Made by a program: the position numbers and the translations under genes. Positions 45,269 to 52,595 of a stretch of 64,000 nucleotides of DNA are shown here, one piece after another. Location: the NCBI GenBank assembly GCA_965230415.1, contig CBDDKZ010000005.1, positions 2,666,001 to 2,730,000 of the forward strand, written 5' to 3'. The DNA comes from CBDDKZ01 sp965230415 (GTDB taxonomy: Bacteria > Bacteroidota > Bacteroidia > Cytophagales > JAAEPT01). A model generated the notes under the pieces. The model worked only from the letters and a program-made list of their open reading frames with translations, was not told the origin of the DNA and did no database searches. Every line of letters begins with the position of its first letter. The first letter of the stretch is position 1.

Positions 45269-46177
45269 ATGTCGGTAGTTGTAAAAGACCTTTTAAAAGT
45301 TTACGGAAATCAGCATGCCGTAAATAATATATCGTTTTCGGCACAGAAAGGTGAAATTCTTGGTTTTTTGGGGCCAAATGGAGCGGGTAAGTCTACGACA
45401 ATGAAAATTGCGACCTGTTTCCTTCCGCCGAGTGCCGGAACCGTGGAAGTAGTGGGGTTCGATGTGTTGAAAGACCCCATATCGGTGAGAAAGAATCTAG
45501 GTTACCTACCAGAGCATAATCCTTTGTATCTGGATATGTATGTGCACGAATACCTTCAATTCATAGGTTCTATGCACAGTCTCAAAGGCCGGAATTTAAA
45601 ATCCAGGGTAGGAGAAATGGTAGAGCTGTGCGGTCTTGTTGTGGAACAGCACAAGAAGATAGCGATGTTGTCAAAAGGGTATAGGCAACGCGTTGGTCTT
45701 GCTCAGGCCTTAATTCACAATCCTTCAGTCCTCATACTTGATGAGCCCACCACCGGCCTCGATCCGAATCAAATTGTAGAAATTCGAAACTTGATTAAAA
45801 CCATTTCTGAAAATAAAACGGTGATATTCAGTACGCACATTATGCAGGAAGTGCAGGCCTTATGTGATCGGGTAGTGATCATAAACAAAGGTGATATAGT
45901 GGCTAATGATCTTGTAGATAATATTAAAGGTATGCAAGCTAAAAGCATTTTGGTGCTGGAGCTTAGGCATCCTATTGATTTGTCAGAATTGAAGGCGCTC
46001 GACGGGGTTGAAGAAATAAGAGAAACTACAAGCAATACTTACGAAATAAGTTCCACTGCAGGTAACGATTTACGCTCTGCCGTTTTTAAATGCGCTGCTG
46101 CTTCCAACTGGGATGTGTCTCAGATCTACGTTAAAGAATCGTCATTAGAAGAAGTTTTTCATCAATTAACAAAATAA
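45269..46177 (+). CDS. gldA: GldA, ATP-binding subunit of the gliding-motility ABC transporter
   Basis: A 302-residue ABC ATPase. Walker A is GPNGAGKST (about 36-44), the signature is LSKGYRQRVGLAQAL, and Walker B is VLILDEPTTGLDPNQ, with the H-loop in STHIMQEV. A C-terminal extension of about 75 residues is typical of GldA/NatA-like proteins. Together with GldF and GldG it forms a transporter needed for gliding in Flavobacterium johnsoniae, though not in all gliders. It is followed at once by gldF with no gap. Confidence 0.9.
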   Translation: MSVVVKDLLKVYGNQHAVNNISFSAQKGEILGFLGPNGAGKSTTMKIATCFLPPSAGTVEVVGFDVLKDPISVRKNLGYLPEHNPLYLDMYVHEYLQFIGSMHSLKGRNLKSRVGEMVELCGLVVEQHKKIAMLSKGYRQRVGLAQALIHNPSVLILDEPTTGLDPNQIVEIRNLIKTISENKTVIFSTHIMQEVQALCDRVVIINKGDIVANDLVDNIKGMQAKSILVLELRHPIDLSELKALDGVEEIRETTSNTYEISSTAGNDLRSAVFKCAAASNWDVSQIYVKESSLEEVFHQLTK

Positions 46178-46903
46178 ATGCTTAGTATTTTTCGAAAAGA
46201 AATTATCGCATTTTTTAACTCACTAATAGCCTATATTGTGATTATTATATTTCTCACGGGAATAGGTTTGTATATGTGGGTATTTCCACCCAATGTATTT
46301 GAAATAAAAACAGCTGATATGAGCCTGCTGTTCGATGTGGCGCCTTATGTTTTTATGTTTCTTATTCCGGCTATTACAATGCGTAGCTTTGCTGAAGAAA
46401 AAAAAACGGGTACACTTGAATTATTGTTGACCAGGCCAATAACAGAATGGAATTTATTATTGGGGAAATACCTCGCTTGCTTTTTGTTGGTATTTTTGTC
46501 CGTTGTTCCCACACTAGTCTATTATTTTTCCATAAGTAGCCTGGGTAATCCTCCAGGAAATTTAGATACGCCGGGAATTATGGGGTCTTATATCGGTTTA
46601 ATTCTACTTGGGGGGGTGTATACATCCATTGGCTTATTTAGCTCTTCTATTACAGAAAATCAAATAGTAGCGTTTATCGTAGCCTTGTTTATTAGTTTAT
46701 TATTGTACGTAGGATTTGGTTACCTCGGAGCTATTTTTGAAGAGAGCTCAAATGCCTTTTTCATACAAAGGTTGGGCTTGGCATATCATTATGAATCGCT
46801 TAGTAGAGGCGTGGTTGATTCCAGAAATGTAGTTTATATGCTTAGCGCAATTGCATTTATGTTAACTTCAACCAAGTTGGTTTTGGCAAGTAGAAAGTGG
46901 TAG
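46178..46903 (+). CDS. gldF: GldF, membrane subunit of the gliding-motility ABC transporter
   Basis: A 241-residue ABC-2 type permease with six helices. The start LSIFRKEIIAFFNSLIAYIVI, the cytosolic loop RSFAEEKKTGTLELLLTRPITEW after helix 2 and the Gly-rich helices near GSYIGLILLGGVY are typical GldF. It starts at the base after the gldA stop and ends three bases before the gldG ATG, so the three genes form a tight operon. Confidence 0.9.
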   Translation: MLSIFRKEIIAFFNSLIAYIVIIIFLTGIGLYMWVFPPNVFEIKTADMSLLFDVAPYVFMFLIPAITMRSFAEEKKTGTLELLLTRPITEWNLLLGKYLACFLLVFLSVVPTLVYYFSISSLGNPPGNLDTPGIMGSYIGLILLGGVYTSIGLFSSSITENQIVAFIVALFISLLLYVGFGYLGAIFEESSNAFFIQRLGLAYHYESLSRGVVDSRNVVYMLSAIAFMLTSTKLVLASRKW

Positions 46904-46905
46904 TT

Positions 46906-48567
46906 ATGAAAGGACGCTTACAAGATATTAAACTTTTTGTGGTCGGTGTGTTGGTGATTTTAGTGGTCAACTACCTGGCTTCATTGAAATTCTGGCGTTT
47001 GGACTTCACGGAGGATCAGCGTTATAGTATTTCAGAATCAACGATAAAACTGGTGAAAACTGTTCCCGATTCTATTCATGTCGTGGTATATCTGCATGGA
47101 AATATTTCGTCGGAATATCAGCGTTTGGAAAAGACAGTAAGTGAAACGCTGGATGAGCTACGTGCCTATGCAGGAGATCATTTTACTTACGAATTTCAGG
47201 ACCCTCTTGACGTAGATACAGATTCGATGAGGACTGCCAACCTGAGGCAGTTAAGTGGGTACGGTTTGAAAGTACGAATTCAAACCAATGAAGAGACTGG
47301 CGCTCAAAAGATAAAATATGTGGTGCCAGGTGCAGTTGTACATTTGGGAAACCGTATTGTGCCCATCAACTTTATTAAAGATGGGGCAAATGGAATGGAT
47401 GAAAATTTTAATCAATCCTTAAGCGAAGTGGAATATGAACTGGCAGCCGCTATAAAGGTGATCACTTCAGAAAGAAAAAAACGAATTGCATTTATCGATG
47501 GCCATGACGAGGCCAATGCTTCCCAGCTACAAAGTGTCATTGAAGAATTGTCCGCTTTTTACAGAGTAGGCTTTTTGAATTTGAAAGATGTGGAGGAGAT
47601 TAAAGATGTGGAAGCTGTGGTCATAGTACAGCCTAAGAAAGCATACAGTGATGAAGACAAGTTTAAGTTAGATCAATTTGTGTTAAAAGGTGGTACTGCC
47701 ATGTACTTTATTAATCCATACAAACTGGTTCCCAGCGATTCTTCTAATGCACTGGTAGGCTTGCCCTATGAAATAGGATTGGATAATCTGTTAAGACAAT
47801 ATGGGGCGCGTATTGAAATGAATGCTATCCAGGATCAGCAATGTGCGCTGGGACCTATGAAAAGAGATGGTAAAATAACGCTTGCCCCCAATAACTTTAT
47901 GCCCATCTTCGATACTTACACCAAACATATTATTACTAAGAACCTCAATCCAATTTTGTCAAGAGATGTGAGTAGTATCGATACAGTAAGTGCTGCCGGG
48001 GTGAGAAAGATACCGCTGGTATTTTCGAGTAAGTACACCCGGCAACTAAGAGGTATGATTCAGTACTCATTTGCAGAGCGGCTTTTTATGGATAGTGCCT
48101 ATTTTCCGGAACGTCACTTACCGGTAGCGTATCTCATGGAAGGTCGATTTAAATCAATGTTTATTACCAGACCGGTACCGCCGTCTTTGAGACACTTGAA
48201 TAAAGTTACCGAAGGTGATCAGGGTAAGGTGTTTGTTTTTGGCGATGCCAACGTGATTATGAACGACTACAATGTGCAGGCCAAAAGAGGGATGCCTATA
48301 GGTATGAATAAATACGACGGTACACGCTATGCGAATCTTAATTTTATTAAAAATACCATTAACTATATGCTCGGAGAAGAGGGTATCGTGAATTTGCGTG
48401 CCAAAGAATACATTATTCGTGATCTGGACGTTAATCTGATAGATGAAAAAAATGAACAGCTTAGCTGGCAAATCATTAATGTGATAATACCTGTGCTTAT
48501 TGTTGTGCTATTTGGGATAGGCAGGTATTATTGGCGAAAGAATAAATACGGTAAACAGTCTCGCTAA
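46906..48567 (+). CDS. gldG: GldG, substrate-binding-like subunit of the gliding-motility ABC transporter
   Basis: A 553-residue protein with an N-terminal helix (about 8-24, LFVVGVLVILVVNYLAS), a large periplasmic part and a C-terminal helix (about 525-543). The opening LDFTEDQRYSISESTIKLVKTVPDSIHVVVYL is the GldG/ABC_transp_aux pattern. The ATG at 46906 is chosen over an in-frame GTG at 46897 that lies inside gldF. It completes gldAFG. Confidence 0.9.
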   Translation: MKGRLQDIKLFVVGVLVILVVNYLASLKFWRLDFTEDQRYSISESTIKLVKTVPDSIHVVVYLHGNISSEYQRLEKTVSETLDELRAYAGDHFTYEFQDPLDVDTDSMRTANLRQLSGYGLKVRIQTNEETGAQKIKYVVPGAVVHLGNRIVPINFIKDGANGMDENFNQSLSEVEYELAAAIKVITSERKKRIAFIDGHDEANASQLQSVIEELSAFYRVGFLNLKDVEEIKDVEAVVIVQPKKAYSDEDKFKLDQFVLKGGTAMYFINPYKLVPSDSSNALVGLPYEIGLDNLLRQYGARIEMNAIQDQQCALGPMKRDGKITLAPNNFMPIFDTYTKHIITKNLNPILSRDVSSIDTVSAAGVRKIPLVFSSKYTRQLRGMIQYSFAERLFMDSAYFPERHLPVAYLMEGRFKSMFITRPVPPSLRHLNKVTEGDQGKVFVFGDANVIMNDYNVQAKRGMPIGMNKYDGTRYANLNFIKNTINYMLGEEGIVNLRAKEYIIRDLDVNLIDEKNEQLSWQIINVIIPVLIVVLFGIGRYYWRKNKYGKQSR

Positions 48568-48570
48568 ATG

Positions 48571-49710
48571 TTATTTCGACTGAGATAAAGCCAGCTTCCT
48601 ACGTTTCTTTCTTCGTCTCCTCACTACTATAAGTGCGATAAATCCTCCTGCAGCGAGTGCGTAAGCAATTCTTTTTCCGTAGGTGAACAGGTTCTTTTCA
48701 AATGCACGTCTTTCAAGGTACTTAAGCACTTCCGGATCATTCGGAATGTTTAAAAGAAAAGGGCTTTCAGAAGTAAAGTTTACAGCAATAGAGTCTTTTT
48801 TCGTTTGGAGTGCAGGAGATTCATAATTGACTGCATAATACGACTGTATTTGTTTACTGATTTTCGCATAAATTTCCTGAAGTTGGTCAGGATCATCGGT
48901 ATGGTAGAAATCTCCGTTGGTCGAGTCTGTAAGTAACAATAGTGTGTCTTTTTGTACATTACCTAAGCCAATAGCATAAATTGGTATGTTGTATTTCCTT
49001 GATTTGGCAATTACTTCTTTTGAGGTAGTTTTTGAATTGTTTTCGGCTCCATCGGTTAAGGCAACTACTATGTTAATACCAGGTAACTTCTTAAGTTGAT
49101 CCATACCGGCATTCAGGGCGTCAAAGTAAGCGGTAGATCCTTCAATTTTTATACTATCGATTGTGCTAAACACCACACTGGTGTCATTGCCAGTTTTCAG
49201 GTCTGTATCAACCACACTTCCAAATGATACAATACCTATTTGATCCTTGTCCATATTGAAGGATGATACAAATTCTTTTGCGCTCTTCTTGGCGTGATCT
49301 AATGGCGTTACATAATCATCTCCATCCTTAAAATAGTTGTAAAGTTCCTTGAAAGATAATTTTCCCCTCGACATAGAGCCAGAGTGAGCGATAACCAATG
49401 TAATATGTATAGGGCTGTTAGACGAGATTTTTTCCAGGGAAGTGATTTTACAAGATTGTGTGTCTTCGGTAATTTGTAAATCTTCTTTGTTCAAATCCCA
49501 AACAGGTTCCTGATTTTCGGCATGCTGCGCACGAAATATAAGTGCTACCTGCTTTGGTGGCAGGGGAGTTACATGCATGATGTCGAGGTCAACAAGTTTT
49601 GTCGTTTTCAGTTCTCCCTTTGTTTGGGCAAGAATGAGATAGCTAATGAGCATTAAGAGTAAAGAAAGTAAGCCGCTTTTCAGCTTTTGATTAATCAAAA
49701 GTAGATCCAT
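48571..49710 (-). CDS. vWA-domain membrane protein with an altered MIDAS motif
   Basis: A 379-residue protein with an N-terminal hydrophobic segment (about 12-28), a von Willebrand A domain (about 100-290) and a C-terminal transmembrane helix plus basic tail (FTYGKRIAYALAAGGFIALIVVRRRRKKRRK). The vWA metal site normally reads DxSxS; here it is A108-H-S-G-S, so the first Asp is lost, while the later Thr (GSTAYFDAL) and Asp (ALTDGAEN) are present. Metal-dependent binding may be weakened. It converges with gldG, with three bases between the stops. Confidence 0.8.
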   Translation of the reverse strand: MDLLLINQKLKSGLLSLLLMLISYLILAQTKGELKTTKLVDLDIMHVTPLPPKQVALIFRAQHAENQEPVWDLNKEDLQITEDTQSCKITSLEKISSNSPIHITLVIAHSGSMSRGKLSFKELYNYFKDGDDYVTPLDHAKKSAKEFVSSFNMDKDQIGIVSFGSVVDTDLKTGNDTSVVFSTIDSIKIEGSTAYFDALNAGMDQLKKLPGINIVVALTDGAENNSKTTSKEVIAKSRKYNIPIYAIGLGNVQKDTLLLLTDSTNGDFYHTDDPDQLQEIYAKISKQIQSYYAVNYESPALQTKKDSIAVNFTSESPFLLNIPNDPEVLKYLERRAFEKNLFTYGKRIAYALAAGGFIALIVVRRRRKKRRKLALSQSK

Positions 49711-49925
49711 TAGATGATTGATTTACCAGATTGGGTTTAAGATGTTTTTGAAAGATGATGCAAAATATAAAAAATAGCTGAACTACATAGAGCGGGGCTG
49801 TGCAAATTAATGTATGGTATAGTTTCGATATTGGTCTGTTGTTGTCAATCAACTCTTTTTTTTGATTCGTCTTGAAAAAGTGTTTAAGTTGAGGAGTTTT
49901 TAATTTATGAGAAAGGAATTAAGTG

Positions 49926-50276
49926 ATGGATCTATCAAATTGTCATTATATAAGTTGTTGGGTGGTTCCTGATGGAGGCAGTTTTACTTATAGCTATGAA
50001 AAAGATGGTGTGCGAATGGATGTATTGGTTTGCCAATGGGTGGATTTAGGTGATTTTTTGCCCGAAACTATACCCGGACGTGTATATGTGAATGAGCAAA
50101 TCATGGAGATAGGCTCGGCTGAAGAGACTGAACAAATTACCTTGCTCAAAAGCTTTATTCCGGCGATCAAAAAAAGTGGGCATCCTGAAAGTATTAATGT
50201 GGTAATTGCAAAAAGAGTGATTGATTTTTTTGAATCGGGAATGTACTTGTCGGTACATGAAAAACTAAACACCTGA
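49926..50276 (+). CDS. Hypothetical protein ending inside a long palindrome
   Basis: A 116-residue soluble protein with no signal peptide: MDLSNCHYISCWVVPDGGSF, a beta-rich middle (DGVRMDVLVCQWVDLGDF) and a C-terminal helix (SINVVIAKRVIDFFESG). I chose the ATG at 49926 (a GTG precedes it). The last codons and the stop TGA (50274-50276) lie within the perfect 50-base palindrome, so either the palindrome is its terminator or it was inserted at the gene end. No family recognised. Confidence 0.55.
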   Translation: MDLSNCHYISCWVVPDGGSFTYSYEKDGVRMDVLVCQWVDLGDFLPETIPGRVYVNEQIMEIGSAEETEQITLLKSFIPAIKKSGHPESINVVIAKRVIDFFESGMYLSVHEKLNT

Positions 50277-50319
50277 ACCAGGTCGAGGAGTTGTACAACT
50301 CCTCGACCTGGTTCAGGTG
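50270..50319. terminator. Perfect 50-base palindrome, probable terminator of the Y RNA array
   Basis: Bases 50270-50294 and 50295-50319 are exact reverse complements, with no loop and no mismatch; each arm reads CACCTGAACC... to GTTGT. On the minus strand the palindrome is followed by TTTAGTTTTTC, a T-rich tract, so it would end transcripts coming from the Ro60/Y RNA side. It also overlaps the stop of the convergent gene at 49926-50276. Confidence 0.75.
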
Positions 50320-50326
50320 CAAAAAT

Positions 50327-50447
50327 AAAGAAGTAACAGGCAAATGTCTGTGTGGGCCCTGTCATGGGGGGAGTTGCACCCCGTCCGGAAACTCCGGACC
50401 CTGCCCTTTAAGTGGTGACGAAGTAAGACATTTTTACGACATTCTTT
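50327..50447 (-). ncRNA. Y RNA, third convincing copy (three-hairpin effector domain)
   Basis: About 121 nt on the minus strand. The base stem AAAGAA (50447-50442) pairs with TTCTTT (50332-50327). GTCGTA then faces TGTTAC with a three-base GCC bulge on the 3' side. AAATGTC (50434-50428) pairs with GACATTT (50348-50342). CTTACTTCG follows the 5' strand as in its sister RNAs. The inner part is a junction closed by GGGC/GCCC (50406-50403 with 50357-50354), holding GTCCGGA-GTT-TCCGGAC (50399-50383), a GGGG-TGCAACT-CCCC arm whose loop resembles a T-loop, and a small CC/GG hairpin. No clear D-arm. It is followed by the 50-base palindrome. Confidence 0.7.
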
Positions 50448-50480
50448 ATCTGCTTTCCATAGCAGCTGGATCTTAAATTA

Positions 50481-50611
50481 AGTAGGTAACAAACGACAAG
50501 TCAACATAATGTGCTCTAACCAACTGAGCTATCCCTATGTTCATAGGGAGGGGGACTCGAACCCCCGGCCCCATCGTCCCAAACGAAGTAAGACTTGTCT
50601 ACGACACTACT
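50481..50611 (-). ncRNA. YrlA-type Y RNA with a circularly permuted tRNA mimic
   Basis: About 131 nt on the minus strand. The terminal stem pairs AGTAG (50611-50607) with CTACT (50485-50481), then GTCGTA faces TGTTAC with a three-base GTT bulge, then GACAAGTC (50599-50592) pairs with GACTTGTC (50502-50495). Inside lies an inside-out tRNA: T-arm GGGGG-TTCGAGT-CCCCC (50566-50550), acceptor strand TCCCTAT (50549-50543), cap loop GAAC, acceptor strand ATAGGGA (50538-50532), then T8-A9 and D-arm GCTC-AGTTGGTTA-GAGC (50529-50513). A four-pair anticodon-stem-like helix CATTA/CGATG joins it to the terminal stem. There is no free CCA end, as in YrlA. It lies downstream of Ro60. Confidence 0.87.
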
Positions 50612-50627
50612 ATACTTTAATGGTAAT

Positions 50628-50946
50628 GAAGTGGTAACAGGCGAAAAGCGAACGTAACGTTTTACCATTTTAAACTACCACGCAATGGTTATTTTGTTAT
50701 AGCTGCGTGGGCAGGACTCGAACCTGCAACTTTCGATTAAACTCGGGTTATGTATTATAACTTCGTGATGAGAATCAAAAGAGCAAAAAATCAGATACTT
50801 GGGACCGAAAAGCATAGCAAGGCTATGGTTACAGGGACTAAGTATATATTATAATTCTGATTTGCAGCTATTTTTGAATCACAATAGATTTTTTAATGCA
50901 TAATGCGAGTTATGAGCCGAAGTAAGGCTAATCTACGACAGACTTC
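50628..50946 (-). ncRNA. Long (about 319 nt) Y RNA with a second tRNA mimic and an extra hairpin
   Basis: Minus strand. The base stem GAAGT (50946-50942) pairs with ACTTC (50632-50628). GTCGTA faces TGTTAC with a GCC bulge, then GATTAGC (50933-50927) pairs imperfectly with GCTTTTC (50649-50643). CTTACTTCG follows. A region of about 180 nt folds on itself: ACTCG/CGAGT, TTGTGAT/ATCACGAA, GCAAATCAG/CTGATTTTTTGC, ATACTT/AAGTAT and a terminal CATAG-CTATG hairpin. The tRNA mimic then reads T-arm GCAGG-TTCGAGT-CCTGC (50727-50711), acceptor CCACGCA (50710-50704) with TGCGTGG (50684-50678) joined by a 19-base loop, and D-arm GTTT-AAAATGGT-AAAC (50675-50660). Confidence 0.8.
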
Positions 50947-50960
50947 AATATCTTTTTATT

Positions 50961-51033
50961 AAAAGAAGGCAATGGACAAGAAGACGATATTGGATTTTAA
51001 GTCGAAGTAAGTCCTCTCTACGGCACTCCTTTG
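50961..51033 (-). ncRNA. Short degenerate Y RNA-like element
   Basis: About 73 nt on the minus strand immediately after Ro60. The 5' half keeps GCCGTAGAGAGGACTTACTTCG, matching its sisters. The 3' half has GTCC, then ATTGCC and a pyrimidine run CTTCTTTT that can pair with AAAGGAG, but the UGUUAC element is missing and there is no tRNA-like insert. It may be a decayed copy, a minimal Y RNA or the 3' end of the Ro60 mRNA. Confidence 0.4.
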
Positions 51034-51040
51034 TTTATTA

Positions 51041-51062
51041 GCGCCGGGAATGCTCCCGGCGC
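51041..51062. terminator. GC-rich hairpin directly after the Ro60 stop
   Basis: GCGCCGGGA (51041-51049) pairs perfectly with TCCCGGCGC (51054-51062) around ATGC. It starts 13 bases past the Ro60 stop. On the minus strand no T-run follows (TAATAAACAAAGG), so it may protect the mRNA end or act as a processing barrier rather than as a full terminator. Confidence 0.65.
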
Positions 51063-51074
51063 TGTTTGTTTTTA

Positions 51075-52595
51075 TCAGATCTCTATTCGATCGATTTCAG
51101 CAAGTGCGCTGGCACCTTGTTCCATAGCTTCAAGTATGTCAAATATTTTATCTGACCAACCGGCTATTAAGTGAACATCGTCGCGTTCACTTCTTAGTGG
51201 TACCTGTCCGTATCCCATAAGGTCGAACAAATACAATTTGGCATTCGGTGCGATGCGCTGTTTGTAGTTATCCCAGGATCTTTGCAGTGAGTTTCCTCCA
51301 TAGCGACTATCCCAAAGTTGTAAATCGGTAAAGAAGAATACCTTATCCATTACTCTTCTATTTGAGATAAGGGCGTCGATTACAGTGTAACCGTTAGTGG
51401 CGTATCCAACCGATCCCTCCATACGATTTAGTTCCGCAATGTTTGGGAGAATCGCCGATCTTGACATATTCACTTGCTTCCATTTATTTCCGAAGATACC
51501 TGTAACTACGTTATCAGACCTTGAAGCCAAGATCATGCTCAGCACCAAGCCGATATCATAGCAACGTATTTTGCTCTTTCCGCTTATATAGCTAAACATA
51601 GAGCCCGAAACGTCGGCAGCAATAAGTGCACGCGTTGAAAGATCAAATCCTTTGATGTTAACTGCACTCGCTTTAATTGCATTTTCCAATGCGTCAATGA
51701 TATAGTTAACATAAGGTACTTTCAATGGCAACAACTCGTTGTAAGCAGCCAGGAATCGAAATGGTAGCTGCTTTGAGCGTTTTACGGCCTCTTCGTCTGA
51801 TAACTGACGATAGACCAATTCAATGGTACTACGTTTCACTTCAGCTTCCAGTATATTTCTCAGGTTTCTTAACAGAGCCATGTACCCCAGGCGCTTACTG
51901 GCTACCAACTCCTGCCACTTTTCACGTACAGCAACTTTACGCGCTGTATTTGATATATAAGTGTCCTGTCCTATTCTCGACAGTTCAACTTCCCAGGTGT
52001 ATGGCGTTTCCAAATTGCCGTTTACAATTTTATTAAAAAGAGCTTGTTGCTCTGTTGAGACCGCTTTTGGGTGCGTAAGAAATAAAGCATCTTTCAAGCT
52101 AACTGCCGACTTTCTATCATATTTAGCAAACTGATATTCGTCAAATTTGTTGAAAGAAGCAGCGATTCCTTTTTGAAGCTGCTTAGAAAGCTTATTCAGC
52201 TTTTTATTGTACTTACGCTCATTCGACAATTGGTAGTATGCCAACAGTTCAGTGATTTCATCCGCACGTTGAATGATGCGTTCGGTCGTTCTTTTTACCA
52301 AAGAATCACCATTATGAACTTTCGATAGCTCCGTTACCAGCACAATTGGCATGGTACGTAAATGCATTTTCTCACGTGCATAAATGGCTAGTCTTGCCAC
52401 AAAAACAGGATCAGTGTTTTTTATTAATTCGATGATTCGATTCAAACGCTTGTCCTCTTTTTCATAGAATGTATTAGAAAGACTTGATGTTACCACCGCG
52501 GTATACAATTCCATTTCAGGAGAGAGCTTGTAAGCATTTGCTCCTTCGTGGTTTTTTACCGTAACTCGATTTTTTATTAGTCTATTGAATTTCAT
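51075..52595 (-). CDS. rsr: Ro60 orthologue (TROVE and vWA domains; Rsr)
   Basis: A 506-residue RNA-binding ring protein. The TROVE HEAT-repeat domain covers about 10-335 (e.g. FVARLAIYAREKMHLRTMPIVLVTEL, YISNTARKVAVREKWQELVAS, LGYMALLRNLRNIL). The vWA domain covers about 340-500 with an intact MIDAS, AADVSGSM. Ro60 holds misfolded noncoding RNA ends in its central hole and binds Y RNAs on its outer surface; in Deinococcus the Y RNA tethers it to PNPase. I use the ATG at 52595 (a GTG precedes it). Same-strand downstream DNA carries three to four Y RNA genes, which is decisive support. No rtcB or rtcA is nearby. Confidence 0.95.
   Translation of the reverse strand: MKFNRLIKNRVTVKNHEGANAYKLSPEMELYTAVVTSSLSNTFYEKEDKRLNRIIELIKNTDPVFVARLAIYAREKMHLRTMPIVLVTELSKVHNGDSLVKRTTERIIQRADEITELLAYYQLSNERKYNKKLNKLSKQLQKGIAASFNKFDEYQFAKYDRKSAVSLKDALFLTHPKAVSTEQQALFNKIVNGNLETPYTWEVELSRIGQDTYISNTARKVAVREKWQELVASKRLGYMALLRNLRNILEAEVKRSTIELVYRQLSDEEAVKRSKQLPFRFLAAYNELLPLKVPYVNYIIDALENAIKASAVNIKGFDLSTRALIAADVSGSMFSYISGKSKIRCYDIGLVLSMILASRSDNVVTGIFGNKWKQVNMSRSAILPNIAELNRMEGSVGYATNGYTVIDALISNRRVMDKVFFFTDLQLWDSRYGGNSLQRSWDNYKQRIAPNAKLYLFDLMGYGQVPLRSERDDVHLIAGWSDKIFDILEAMEQGASALAEIDRIEI

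Noticed and set aside
50291..50476. A 61-codon open frame on the plus strand
   Set aside because: It lies wholly over the palindrome and a Y RNA gene on the other strand, and its protein is Gly/Cys/Ser-rich without any recognisable pattern.
50513..50566. A normal tRNA gene on the minus strand (T-arm and D-arm are textbook)
   Set aside because: The halves are in reversed order: the T-arm precedes the D-arm and the acceptor strands are joined by GAAC. There is no anticodon loop or CCA end in the right place, and the module sits within a Y RNA next to Ro60.
51041..51062. A classic Rho-independent terminator for Ro60
   Set aside because: The stem is perfect, but no T-run follows on the minus strand, so it is listed only as a hairpin with uncertain termination role.
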